A stretch of 40,184 bases of DNA from an uncultured Afifella sp. (GTDB lineage Bacteria > Pseudomonadota > Alphaproteobacteria > Rhizobiales > Afifellaceae). The stretch is from contig CALZIL010000014.1 of the NCBI GenBank assembly GCA_945787495.1, forward strand, positions 1-40,184, given 5' to 3'. Under the pieces are notes generated by a model. That model saw only the letters and a list, made by a program, of their open reading frames with translations. It was not told the origin of the DNA and made no database searches. Shown piece by piece: positions 32,497 to 40,184 of this stretch. Numbering within the stretch: position 1 is the first letter of the stretch; the number at the start of each line of letters is the position of its first letter. The position numbers and the translations under genes are program-made.

Positions 32497-33975
32497 TCAC
32501 GCGGTGGCAGCATTGAATTGATCGATCGCCGAATCCCAAACTGGAACCATGTCCATCAAGCCGTCCCAGAAGGCAGGATCGCGCCGCACATCGAAATCAG
32601 CAACCGAAACGCCCTGCTGCTCAACCCATGTGTAGTAGCCAAGGTTGAATATACGCTCGCGGTCGCGCCGGTTCGGTTCCAGCATGTTGTCGGTCGTTGC
32701 GCCTGACAAATACTGTCCGAACACTTCTGCGGCTGCCAGTTCATCGAAACTTCCGCCAAAAACGTCGCTGGCCGTCTTGGCCAGTTCGGTGCTATACATT
32801 TCCGCACCATCTGTCGCCACGGTCAGCACCGCATCGTCGGCGCCCAACTCCATATATTTGGCCACCTTGATGGCAGCCAGAACATTGGCGATTGATGAAA
32901 GTCCGAGATCTCCGAGCGCGAAGATCTGATCTTGTGTCATTCCTTTACGCGCGGTGAGGAATTCACGGCCGATCGTCGTGTTGAACAAGAGGTTGAGCGC
33001 ATCGGAAGCCTGATCCGACACGCCGATCACCAAATCCGTGTTCAGAACATTGTGTATGAACGGCACATGCTTGTCGCCGATACCCTGGATGTTGTGTTCG
33101 CCGTAGCCGTTATAAAGCAGGGTCGGGCATTCCAGCGCCTCGACTGCGGCGATAGAAGCGCCCAGGCTTTGTTTCAGATAATCGCCAGCTGCAAGGGTGC
33201 CGGCCGAGCCTGATGCGGCGACAAAAGCGCGTGCCTTCAATGGGCCGTCCGCCTTGACGGCCAGGAATGCCTTTTCCATGGCCGGACCCGTGACTGCGCG
33301 GTGGACGATATAATTCCCGAATTCGTTGAACTGGTTCAAAATGACATTGTCGGGATCGCGAGACAGTTCACGGCAAGCATCGTAGATTTCCTTGACGTTG
33401 CTCTCCGTGCCCGGCGTGCGCACAATGTCGGCTGGGTCAATGACCCAATTTTCCAACCACTCAAACCGCTCGCGGCTCATGCCTTCGGGCAATACGGCGA
33501 CACTGCGGCAACCGAGAATGCGCGAGATCGCGACGCCGCCGCGGCAATAGTTGCCGGTTGACGGCCAGACTGCGCGATGACGGGCCGGATCGAATTGTCC
33601 GGCAATGAGCCGCGGCACCAGGCAGCCATAGGCCGCCAGGACCTTGTGGGCACGGATCATGGGAAACCGGTTGCCGATGGCGACAATGATCTTGGCCTCC
33701 ATACCGGTTAGTTCCGGCGGCAACACGATGTGCGCGGGCACTTCTGAAATGCCGCGCCGGTCTTCGGCATTGTACCAATGGACACGGAAAAGATTGCGCG
33801 GATCCGGCTTATCCGGATCGACAATTTCAAGACCGCCGGTAATCGAACGATCCAGGGTCGAGGGATCGGCCAATTGAGAAATCTTGGGCAGACGGATATC
33901 GGCATCCCGAAACCGATCGACTGTCCGGTCGTAGATCGTGCGATCAACGATATCTCGTACGAGTCCGATGGGCAT
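32497..33975 (-). CDS. Fold-type II PLP-dependent enzyme of unknown reaction
   Basis: A 492-residue protein resembling the cysteine synthase/threonine synthase superfamily but longer than typical members. The pyridoxal-phosphate features I can see are a candidate Schiff-base Lys111 in [12 protein letters not shown], the cofactor-holding [10 protein letters not shown] (about 138-147) and a glycine-rich phosphate loop [11 protein letters not shown] near 255-265. The usual SxKDR motif at the lysine is not recognisable, so the subgroup is unusual. It is the last gene of the minus-strand operon, 35 bp after the N-carbamoyl hydrolase gene. From context it may act on diaminopropionate or on another amino acid released by the carbamoyl hydrolases. 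The ATG at 33975 has GAGAGG 7 bases upstream; the longer frame to 34116 overlaps the preceding gene and is rejected. Confidence 0.8.
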   Translation of the reverse strand: MPIGLVRDIVDRTIYDRTVDRFRDADIRLPKISQLADPSTLDRSITGGLEIVDPDKPDPRNLFRVHWYNAEDRRGISEVPAHIVLPPELTGMEAKIIVAIGNRFPMIRAHKVLAAYGCLVPRLIAGQFDPARHRAVWPSTGNYCRGGVAISRILGCRSVAVLPEGMSRERFEWLENWVIDPADIVRTPGTESNVKEIYDACRELSRDPDNVILNQFNEFGNYIVHRAVTGPAMEKAFLAVKADGPLKARAFVAASGSAGTLAAGDYLKQSLGASIAAVEALECPTLLYNGYGEHNIQGIGDKHVPFIHNVLNTDLVIGVSDQASDALNLLFNTTIGREFLTARKGMTQDQIFALGDLGLSSIANVLAAIKVAKYMELGADDAVLTVATDGAEMYSTELAKTASDVFGGSFDELAAAEVFGQYLSGATTDNMLEPNRRDRERIFNLGYYTWVEQQGVSVADFDVRRDPAFWDGLMDMVPVWDSAIDQFNAATA

Positions 33976-34010
33976 GGCCCGACCTCTCTGGTTGGTTTTA
34001 CTTGGTGGCG

Positions 34011-34934
34011 TCAGGCGCTCTTTGTCTCGGTGATCAACCGATAAGCCGCCGGCACCCGGTGCAGGGCGAGGTTGAAAATATTGTCCTGAATTTCTCTGCA
34101 GCGATCGAGCTCGCACTGATAGGTGATCACTTCATCGTCAAGCGACTGGCACTGTGCAACGATTTCTCCGGTTGGCGCGATGACGCAGGTGCCACCGATC
34201 AGGTCGCAATCTTCTTCCTTGCCGGCCTTGGCGACGCCAACAACCCAGGTACCGTTTTGATAGGCACCAGCCTGCATGACCAGGTGGTTATGGAAATCTT
34301 GAAGATGGTCGTGTTCAGGCGCCAGGGGATAGTGAACTGGCGTATTGTAGCCAAGCATCACCATTTCAACGCCCTGCAGCCCCATTACCCGGAAGGTCTC
34401 CGGCCATCGGCGATCGTTGCAGATGCACATGCCCATCCGTCCGCCGAAGGCGTCAAAAACGGGAAATCCGAGATTTCCGGTCTCAAAATACCGTTTTTCC
34501 AAATGCTGGAAGGGCCGCCACGGTTCGTTTTCGGTGTGGCCCGGCAGATGAATCTTGCGGTACTTGCCAATGATTGTGCCGCTGGAATCGACGAGAACCG
34601 CTGAATTGTAGTGGTAAAGCCGGCCATCCTCCTCGGTTAGCTCGGCATACCCAAGGTAAAACCCGATGCCCAATTCAGAAGCCGCTTCAAACAGTGGCCG
34701 GGTGTCTTCATTCGGCATTTCGCGTTCGAAGTAGGAATCAATAGCGGCCTGATCTTCAAAATACCAGCGCGGAAAAAAGGTCGTAAGGGCCAGTTCCGGA
34801 TACACGACGATCTCGGCACCGCGAGACTTTGCCTGACGCATCATGTCGATCATCCGACGGACCGCAGAAGCGCGCGGTTCACTGCGAGAGATGGGCCCCA
34901 TCTGTGCGGCGGCAACGGTCAAATATCTCGGCAT
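34011..34934 (-). CDS. N-carbamoyl-D-amino-acid hydrolase-like enzyme
   Basis: A 307-residue nitrilase-superfamily amidohydrolase. The catalytic triad falls at exactly the positions known for the Agrobacterium N-carbamoyl-D-amino-acid amidohydrolase: Glu47 in [10 protein letters not shown], Lys127 in KYRKIHLPG and Cys172 in [11 protein letters not shown]. Length and the [14 protein letters not shown] and DRCRE segments also match. It releases CO2 and NH3 from an N-carbamoyl (ureido) amino acid. The gene lies 10 bp after an M20 amidohydrolase gene and downstream of diaminopropionate ammonia-lyase in one operon. A substrate such as a ureido derivative of 2,3-diaminopropionate is therefore possible, although D-amino-acid carbamates from hydantoins are the known substrates. 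No hydantoinase gene is in the window. Confidence 0.9.
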   Translation of the reverse strand: MPRYLTVAAAQMGPISRSEPRASAVRRMIDMMRQAKSRGAEIVVYPELALTTFFPRWYFEDQAAIDSYFEREMPNEDTRPLFEAASELGIGFYLGYAELTEEDGRLYHYNSAVLVDSSGTIIGKYRKIHLPGHTENEPWRPFQHLEKRYFETGNLGFPVFDAFGGRMGMCICNDRRWPETFRVMGLQGVEMVMLGYNTPVHYPLAPEHDHLQDFHNHLVMQAGAYQNGTWVVGVAKAGKEEDCDLIGGTCVIAPTGEIVAQCQSLDDEVITYQCELDRCREIQDNIFNLALHRVPAAYRLITETKSA

Positions 34935-34944
34935 CTATGCTGTC

Positions 34945-36204
34945 CTATTCGGCAGTCGCCAGCATCACCTGAAGAAGGACGTCAGCGCCCGCCCGAATAT
35001 CTTCTGGTTGGGTGAATTCTTCAACGTTGTGACTGATCCCCGCCTTGGATGGCACGAAGATCATGGCGGTTGGACAGTTGAGCGCAAACATCTGGGCATC
35101 GTGACCAGCACCGGACGGCATGCGGCGGACGGTATGTCCAAGGTCGCCGGCGGTCTTTTCGACGAGTGCAATCATCGACGGATCGAAATCAACCGGTACG
35201 AATCGTGCCAACGTCCGACTTTGCACTTCAACGCCTTCAGCTTTTGCCGTTGCATCGACAAATGCCGCCATGCGGGCTTCGGCCTGCTTGAGTATCTCAT
35301 CATCGGTATTGCGCAGATCAACCGTGGCGAGCGCTTCCTTGGCAATGACGTTGACCAGATTGGGGGTTAGTTCGGTAACGCCAACAGTTGCTACTTGGTC
35401 ACCACCTAATTGGCGGGCGATGGTGCGGGCCTCAATGGCAATTGCCGCCGCGACGTAGCCAGCGTCGTGGCGCAATCGCATCGGTGTCGTACCGGCATGG
35501 TTGGAAACGCCACTGATTTTATATTCGGTCCACGAAATTCCCTGCACTCCGGTCACGGCGCCAATGGTGATTTGCTCTTTCTCCAGGATCGGTCCCTGTT
35601 CGACGTGCAATTCGAAGAAGCATCTGGCGTGAAATCCGCCGACCGGTGCAGGACCTGCATAGCCGATGCTTTGCAGGTTTTCTTCAACGGTGGAGCCGTC
35701 AATCCCCTTGCAGTCGAGCATAGTCTGCAGGTCGAGGCTGCCTTGGTGCGTGCCGCTGCCCATCATGTCGGGCGCGAAGCGTGCACCTTCCTCATTGGTA
35801 AAAACGCCAACCGCTATCGGGCGGCGTGTCGTAATGCCGGCGTCATTGAGGGTGGCCACAATCTCCAATCCGGCCAGGACCCCAAGGCTGCCATCGTAGA
35901 GGCCGCCGGTGGCAACTGAATCGATGTGCGAGCCCGCCATGACTGGCGCGCCGTTTTCATGGCCAGGGCGCACACCGACAATATTGCCGATCCTGTCGAT
36001 AGTGACCTTGAGCCCCAACTCTTTCATCCAGCCGACGACCAGATCACGGCCTTTCCGGTCTTCATCGGTCAGAGCGAGGCGGCAAACACCGCCGCCTTCC
36101 AGCGCGCCGACTTCGCCGAGGTGCCCGATCCGCCCCATAAGGCGATCAAGATCGATCCGCAGATTGTCATACTGCATGGGTGCATCTTTCACAGCGTCAG
36201 TCAT
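34945..36204 (-). CDS. M20-family amidase (allantoate/N-carbamoyl-L-amino-acid hydrolase type)
   Basis: A 419-residue dinuclear metallopeptidase-fold amidohydrolase of the AllC/HyuC group. The metal ligands are His in GSHIDSV, Asp in GGLYDGSLGV, Glu in FTNEEGARF, His in LHVEQGP and His in SGAGHDAQMF. The dimerisation/lid domain has the conserved NHAGTTPM. Members hydrolyse N-carbamoyl-L-amino acids, beta-ureidopropionate or allantoate. The gene overlaps the end of dpaL by 4 bases (ATGA), so translation is coupled, and the D-carbamoylase-like gene follows 10 bp later. Having one enzyme of each carbamoylase family suggests substrates of both configurations or two ureido groups on one molecule. 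YgeY of the E. coli purine cluster is also an M20 protein, but I cannot say whether the two are orthologous. Confidence 0.9.
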   Translation of the reverse strand: MTDAVKDAPMQYDNLRIDLDRLMGRIGHLGEVGALEGGGVCRLALTDEDRKGRDLVVGWMKELGLKVTIDRIGNIVGVRPGHENGAPVMAGSHIDSVATGGLYDGSLGVLAGLEIVATLNDAGITTRRPIAVGVFTNEEGARFAPDMMGSGTHQGSLDLQTMLDCKGIDGSTVEENLQSIGYAGPAPVGGFHARCFFELHVEQGPILEKEQITIGAVTGVQGISWTEYKISGVSNHAGTTPMRLRHDAGYVAAAIAIEARTIARQLGGDQVATVGVTELTPNLVNVIAKEALATVDLRNTDDEILKQAEARMAAFVDATAKAEGVEVQSRTLARFVPVDFDPSMIALVEKTAGDLGHTVRRMPSGAGHDAQMFALNCPTAMIFVPSKAGISHNVEEFTQPEDIRAGADVLLQVMLATAE

Positions 36205-37412
36205 TCGGTAGCAGGTCCGACGATTTCGGCGTAGGTGTCGGGATCAGTCGCGCCTTCGGTGCCGAAAACGACCACACGCGAATTTCCGTCCAGACCCAAG
36301 GTTTGCCTCATATCGGCGTCTTGTGTGGCAGCCAGGAAGCCGGCCAGACCGGCGACGCCGGATTCGCCGGCAACGATCACCGGATCTCCATACGCTCCTT
36401 TGGCCAGCAGCCGCATGCAATCAGCGGCCGCTACATCTTCGATGGTCATCATGGCATCGGCTCCGGTTGCCAGGATTTCCCAAGCCAGGCGGGAAATTTC
36501 TCCGCAAGCCAGTCCTCCCATTAGCGAATCCAGATCGCCATCGATGACGACCGGATGGCCGGCTTTCAAACTGGCAAGCCAGCACGCCGCATTGACCGGC
36601 TCGACCAGGACTGTCATTGGGCGCTTGGGCCCGAATTCCTGCCAAAATTGCGCGCAGGTGGCTGCGGCCATGCCGCCGACACCAGCTTGCAGGAAGATAT
36701 GGGTTGGCGCCCCGCCATAGGGCAGCTGATCGATGGTTTCGGCTGCCATCACAGCGTAACCTTGCGTGACGTCGCGCGGTGCTCGGGCAGCGATGTCATT
36801 CGAGGTGTCGGCGATGACGTGCCAGCCCTCCGCCTCGGCGGTGGCTTGTGCCTTGCGCACAGCATCGTCGTAGCTTCCCGGATTGCGGCGCACTTCAGCA
36901 CCGTAGGAAGCAATTGCCTTTTCGCGTCCTTCACTCACAGCCTCGTTGATGAAGATGACACAGCGGCAGCCGAACATTCGCGCTCCCCAGGCCACGGACC
37001 GGCCATGGTTGCCGTCTGTGGCGGCCGTGACGGTAAAGCGCGAAACCGCTTGCCTGTGGCGTCCGGCGAGGAGATCGTCGATCGTGATATCGGCTGTTCC
37101 GACGATCCCCGGCAGTTCCCTGATCAACATACGGGCAACCGCAAAGGCGCCGCCCAGGGGCTTGAAGCTCTTTAGCCCAAAACGATGCGCTTCATCCTTG
37201 TAGTGAAGGTCATTGACATCGGCTGCCCTGGCGAGACCTGCCAGAGCGACCAGCGGGGTTGGTTGATAGCCCGGCCACGCGCCGATGATGGCCTTTGCGG
37301 TATTGAGGCCATCGGCGTTCAGTATCCGCATTTGCGCCGGGCCATAGTCAGCGCCATGGCGAGCCGACGGATTGACCGCAAGCTCAGCAACATATGGGGT
37401 GAGCGGTCTCAT
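36201..37412 (-). CDS. dpaL: 2,3-diaminopropionate ammonia-lyase
   Basis: A 403-residue fold-type II PLP enzyme of the DpaL (YgeX) family, typical length. The Schiff-base Lys is in KSFKPLGGAFAV (Lys84). The cofactor loop TAATDGNHGRSVAWGARMFG, with its Asn-His pair, and GVGGMAAATCAQFW (phosphate-binding glycines) are diagnostic. A conserved ESGVAGLAG block is near the C-terminus. It converts 2,3-diaminopropionate to pyruvate and two ammonia, with activity on both enantiomers in studied members. YgeX is the terminal enzyme of the reported bacterial uric-acid degradation cluster. The gene follows a terminator-like hairpin after dctP and overlaps the M20 gene. I use the ATG at 37412; the longer frame to 37535 overlaps dctP. 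Confidence 0.93.
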   Translation of the reverse strand: MRPLTPYVAELAVNPSARHGADYGPAQMRILNADGLNTAKAIIGAWPGYQPTPLVALAGLARAADVNDLHYKDEAHRFGLKSFKPLGGAFAVARMLIRELPGIVGTADITIDDLLAGRHRQAVSRFTVTAATDGNHGRSVAWGARMFGCRCVIFINEAVSEGREKAIASYGAEVRRNPGSYDDAVRKAQATAEAEGWHVIADTSNDIAARAPRDVTQGYAVMAAETIDQLPYGGAPTHIFLQAGVGGMAAATCAQFWQEFGPKRPMTVLVEPVNAACWLASLKAGHPVVIDGDLDSLMGGLACGEISRLAWEILATGADAMMTIEDVAAADCMRLLAKGAYGDPVIVAGESGVAGLAGFLAATQDADMRQTLGLDGNSRVVVFGTEGATDPDTYAEIVGPATE

Positions 37413-37450
37413 TGTGGCGATGTCTGATTTCGATATGTCTGCAATATCTG

Positions 37451-37485
37451 AAAAAGAGGCCGGCCCACCGCAGCGGGCTGGCCTC
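37451..37485 (-). terminator. Intrinsic terminator or attenuator between dctP and dpaL
   Basis: On the minus strand GAGGCCAGCCC and GGGCCGGCCTC form an 11-bp stem with one G-T pair and an 8-base loop, followed directly by five T. It lies 27 bases after the dctP stop codon and 38 bases before the dpaL start. Partial readthrough would yield more binding protein than enzymes; full termination would require a separate dpaL promoter. Confidence 0.75.
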
Positions 37486-37512
37486 AGGGTGTGTAATTCA
37501 CCGGTGTGTGCG

Positions 37513-38553
37513 TTACTGGGCGTTCTTGATTGCATCCAGCATTGCGTTCAGCATATCAACGCCTTCGGCACCGAGCTTTTCTTCGATGAGTTTGCGCACG
37601 GCGGGCTGCGAGGCGGCTGCAAATTTTGCCTGTTCAGCCGGTGAAACCGCATTGACCTCCATTTTCTGAGCCAGTTTCGGAAGGCCGTGTTCGGAGGCTT
37701 CAATCACCCGCGATACACCGCGCCCGGCTTCGCTTGCCACTTCGGCCGCCCAGTCGACAATCGCACGATGCTCGGGCTTCAGGCCGTCATAGAAGCCCTG
37801 GTTCATGGTCCAGATGTAGGGCGTGATCACGTGATTGGTGATCGACAGATATTTCTGGACTTCGTCGAACTTGGCAAAGGCGATGATGGGGACCGGGTTC
37901 ATCTGACCGTCGGCAACGCCGGTCTGCAAGGCCGTGTAGACCTCGGCCCAGGGCAGCGGTGTGGGCTTGCCGCCCAGCGAGCCGACGATGGTCTGATGAG
38001 TCGGCAATGTCATTGTGCGGATCCGAAGCCCTTCCATGTCCTTGACGGTCTTGATCGGACGCTTGGAGTTGGAGAATGCGAAGAAGCCGCCGGAATCAAT
38101 CAGGCCCAAAACCTTCAGGCTGGTCTTTTTTTCCAGATCACCGGCGAACTTCTTGCCAAAGTCGCTACGCAAATCGATGACCCGATTGGCAACAGCGATG
38201 TTGGGGAAGGCGAACGGGATGTCGAACACACCGACCAATGGATAATGCTGGGCGATGCCGCCTGCCGACGAGATTGTTGATTCAACGATGCCGTCACGAA
38301 CCTGCTGGATGACTTCATTGTCCTTGCCAAGCTGGCCATTGGGGAACAACTGGACCTCAATGTCGCCGCCACTTGCCGTTTCTACTAGCGACTTGAAAAT
38401 TGTGGTCATCGCTCCTGAGTGACTTTGAAAAGCGTCCGCCGGATTGAGATGACCGACCCGGATCGTCACTTCGGCGGCAAGGGCGGTCGCCGACAGCATG
38501 CAGGTTATGGCCAGGCCCGCCGTCATTTTGGCGGTTTTCCGCAAGAATCTCAT
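37513..38553 (-). CDS. TRAP transporter solute-binding protein (DctP family)
   Basis: A 346-residue periplasmic binding protein of a tripartite ATP-independent transporter. The signal peptide ends ATALA before AEVTIRVGH. Family features are FPNGQLGKDNEVIQQVRDG, DIPFAFPN, the ligand-carboxylate binding Arg in GLRIRTMTLP, PLPWAEVYTALQTGVADGQMNP and the long C-terminal helices. DctP proteins bind organic acids, often carboxylates and amino- or ureido-acids, and deliver them to the DctQM membrane complex, driven by a Na+ gradient. The gene lies 70 bp after dctM and 100 bp before dpaL on the same strand. I infer that the ligand is the carboxylate that feeds the carbamoyl hydrolases and DpaL; nothing in the sequence identifies it. 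Confidence 0.93.
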   Translation of the reverse strand: MRFLRKTAKMTAGLAITCMLSATALAAEVTIRVGHLNPADAFQSHSGAMTTIFKSLVETASGGDIEVQLFPNGQLGKDNEVIQQVRDGIVESTISSAGGIAQHYPLVGVFDIPFAFPNIAVANRVIDLRSDFGKKFAGDLEKKTSLKVLGLIDSGGFFAFSNSKRPIKTVKDMEGLRIRTMTLPTHQTIVGSLGGKPTPLPWAEVYTALQTGVADGQMNPVPIIAFAKFDEVQKYLSITNHVITPYIWTMNQGFYDGLKPEHRAIVDWAAEVASEAGRGVSRVIEASEHGLPKLAQKMEVNAVSPAEQAKFAAASQPAVRKLIEEKLGAEGVDMLNAMLDAIKNAQ

Positions 38554-38623
38554 AATCTATCCTCCTTGTTTGTGTATTCAATTTGGGTGGTTGAAACGGT
38601 TCCCGAAAGATGTGCAGTTTTGC

Positions 38624-39904
38624 CTAAAGCCCCAGGAACCGGGGAACGGCAAGGGTCAAGTCCTCCCAGTAGGCAATGAGCACCAGGACCGCCGTTTCGG
38701 CGAGCAGGAATGGCCAAAGCGACCGGGTAATGTTTTCAATTTTCTCCTTTGTAACCGATGCCAGGACGAACAAACACGCACCCACCGGTGGTGTCATCAG
38801 TGAGATATTGAGCGCCAGGATAATCATGATCCCGGCATGAACCGGGTCCATGCCAATGCTTGCCGTCAGCGGCGCCAGAACCGGTGCCAGGATGATCAGG
38901 GTCGCATTGATGTCCATGAACATCCCAATGAACAGCAGCAAGACAATGACCATGCCGATGATTACATTCGGATTGCTGGACAAGGACAGGACGCCGGCGG
39001 CAATGGCTTGGGGGATCTGATTGAATGTCATCCACCAGCCCAGGATTGAGGCCGATGCGATGATCAGGAAAATAATGCCGGTTATACGCGTGGTGCGAAC
39101 CAGTATTTCGTAAAGGTCTTGCCAGGTTAGGCCACGATAAACGAGACCGCCGACGACCAGGGCGTAAAAGACGGCAATTGAAGCCGCTTCCGTCGGCGTG
39201 GCGATGCCGCCGAGGATGGAACCGAGAATGAAAACCGGCAGCACAAGGGCGAGGAAACTCTCCTTGAAAGCAACAAATATGGTGCAAAGGCTGGGACGTT
39301 CATCGGATTTTGGCAGGTTGAGTCGCTTGCCGAGGGCGGCAATAACCGCCATGCAGATCGCGCAAATCAGCAGACCGGGCAAGATCCCCGCAGCGAACAG
39401 GCCGGCGATGGAAACTCCCATTATCGACCCGTAGATAACCATCAGCGTGGACGGTGGAATGGTGGGCCCAATGATCGAGCCGGCAGCCGTAACCGCGCAG
39501 GCGAAGGGCTTTGCATAACCCTGCTTGACCATTGCCGGTACCAGCGTGTTGCCAAACGCCGCGGCATCCGCCGTGGCCGCGCCGGTAATGCCGGCGAACA
39601 TCACCGAGGCAACCATATTGGAATGGGCCATGCCGCCTCTCAACCATCCCACCAGAGCATCGGCGAAACGCACCAGGTGAGTGGTTATTCCGGAGCGGTT
39701 CATGATTTCCCCGGCAAGAATGAAAAATGGCATAGCGAGAAACGGGAACAGATCGAGGCCTGCGAACATGCGATCCGGCACCATTGCCAGGAAACGCCCA
39801 CCACCCATGTCTAAGATACCGACCAACCCGGCAATGCCGAGCACGTAGCCCACGGGCATGCCAAGCGCCAGGAGACCGAAAAAGGTGAGCGCGACATAGA
39901 GCAT
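38624..39904 (-). CDS. TRAP transporter large permease (DctM family)
   Basis: A 426-residue inner-membrane protein with about 12 hydrophobic segments, the normal size of DctM. Characteristic blocks are FLAMPFFILAGEIMNRSGIT near residues 54-73, MVASVMFAGITGAATADAAA, the AAGSIIGPTIPPSTLMVIYG region with its Pro pair, and a late IALNISLMTPPVGACLFV-type motif. It forms the transport channel and couples uptake to Na+. It starts 2 bp after the dctQ stop codon and is followed 70 bp later by dctP, the common order for these operons in alphaproteobacteria. Confidence 0.95.
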   Translation of the reverse strand: MLYVALTFFGLLALGMPVGYVLGIAGLVGILDMGGGRFLAMVPDRMFAGLDLFPFLAMPFFILAGEIMNRSGITTHLVRFADALVGWLRGGMAHSNMVASVMFAGITGAATADAAAFGNTLVPAMVKQGYAKPFACAVTAAGSIIGPTIPPSTLMVIYGSIMGVSIAGLFAAGILPGLLICAICMAVIAALGKRLNLPKSDERPSLCTIFVAFKESFLALVLPVFILGSILGGIATPTEAASIAVFYALVVGGLVYRGLTWQDLYEILVRTTRITGIIFLIIASASILGWWMTFNQIPQAIAAGVLSLSSNPNVIIGMVIVLLLFIGMFMDINATLIILAPVLAPLTASIGMDPVHAGIMIILALNISLMTPPVGACLFVLASVTKEKIENITRSLWPFLLAETAVLVLIAYWEDLTLAVPRFLGL

Positions 39905-39906
39905 GG

Positions 39907-40184
39907 TCAGATCTCAACCCTGTCGGCTGCGGTGATGCCGGTCTCCGCAAAGAAATCGTGGATCGTAACCAGTAGAAGCTGGATACAGGCTAGGGCTCCG
40001 GCCAGTGGCACCCCCATGAAAGGATAGGCTTTGGGAATCGCCTCAATCATGGTGAAACGGCCAAAGCCACGCTCGACCAACCCAATGCCGTAAAAACAGA
40101 TGATAGCGAAAAACCCGAAAGCCATGATGTCGAAAGCCACGGCCAGCCATTTGCGGATTCGGGCGGGGAAGCGCTCGAAAATGA
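39907..40184 (-). CDS. TRAP transporter small permease (DctQ family), C-terminal part
   Basis: The frame is open to the right edge of the window, so only the last 92 codons are seen. Two hydrophobic helices are visible (DIMAFGFFAIICFYGIGLV and MGVPLAGALACIQLLLVTIH), matching the second half of a four-helix DctQ protein. The start lies outside the window; the GTG at 40140 is internal and not a real start. It is the small membrane subunit that pairs with the DctM encoded 2 bp downstream. Confidence 0.88.
   Translation of the reverse strand, partial: IFERFPARIRKWLAVAFDIMAFGFFAIICFYGIGLVERGFGRFTMIEAIPKAYPFMGVPLAGALACIQLLLVTIHDFFAETGITAADRVEI

Noticed and set aside
1-40184. tRNA, rRNA, CRISPR arrays or a replication origin
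   Set aside because: No cloverleaf-like stretch, regular spacer-repeat array or iteron set was seen on reading both strands.

Overview
The window reads as a chromosomal or large-plasmid accessory region of an alphaproteobacterium, most likely a member of the Hyphomicrobiales (rhizobia and relatives). This is inferred from the gene families present (FrcA-type single-domain sugar ABC ATPases, TRAP transporters, an N-carbamoyl-D-amino-acid hydrolase very like the Agrobacterium enzyme), from the GC-rich codon use, and from degenerate intergenic repeats. No rRNA, tRNA or CRISPR array was seen.

Region 1 (1-19674) is a sugar and sugar-acid catabolic island. It holds the start of an AGE-family sugar epimerase, a ribose/fructose-type ABC importer split into an ATPase (minus strand) and a binding protein plus permease (plus strand), an aldo/keto reductase and two Gfo/Idh/MocA oxidoreductases. 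It also holds an oxidative pentose module: a ketoglutaric semialdehyde dehydrogenase, an FAH-family 2-keto-3-deoxy-pentonate dehydratase and a DapA-family L-2-keto-3-deoxyarabonate dehydratase. A De Ley-Doudoroff pair (dgoK, dgoA) is followed by a second, complete ABC importer whose two permease domains are fused in one 763-residue protein. A sugar short-chain dehydrogenase and an SMP-30 lactonase close the region. Together they can import aldoses, oxidise them to lactones, open the lactones and route keto-deoxy acids to 2-oxoglutarate or to pyruvate plus glyceraldehyde 3-phosphate. The sugar-acid dehydratase that should link lactonase to these enzymes is not in the window.

Region 2 (about 19700-21660) is a junction. 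It has a short basic ORF, an unrecognised 131-residue protein and an IS6-family insertion sequence with recognisable imperfect ends.

Region 3 (21662-32366, plus strand apart from one gene) is a purine-catabolism block: an NCS2 nucleobase/urate-type permease, a divergent tandem-ACT protein, then the tight operon ygfK-ssnA-ygfM-xdhD, in the same order as in E. coli.

Region 4 (32497-40184, minus strand, convergent with region 3) is transcribed dctQ-dctM-dctP-(terminator-like hairpin)-dpaL-M20 amidohydrolase-N-carbamoyl hydrolase-unassigned PLP enzyme. Diaminopropionate ammonia-lyase (YgeX) and an M20 amidohydrolase are, with YgfK and SsnA, parts of the reported bacterial anaerobic uric-acid degradation cluster. 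Regions 3 and 4 may therefore form a variant of that pathway in which carbamoyl groups are removed by hydrolases rather than by a carbamoyltransferase. That is the most interesting hypothesis in the window.

Intergenic DNA carries several dispersed elements: a 99/114-bp repeat pair (1046-1159 and 9985-10083), a duplicated gene end plus downstream sequence (2461-2635 and 18612-18779), a recurring ATGTCCGCTT motif, an IS3-type transposase relic, and several operator-like palindromes.
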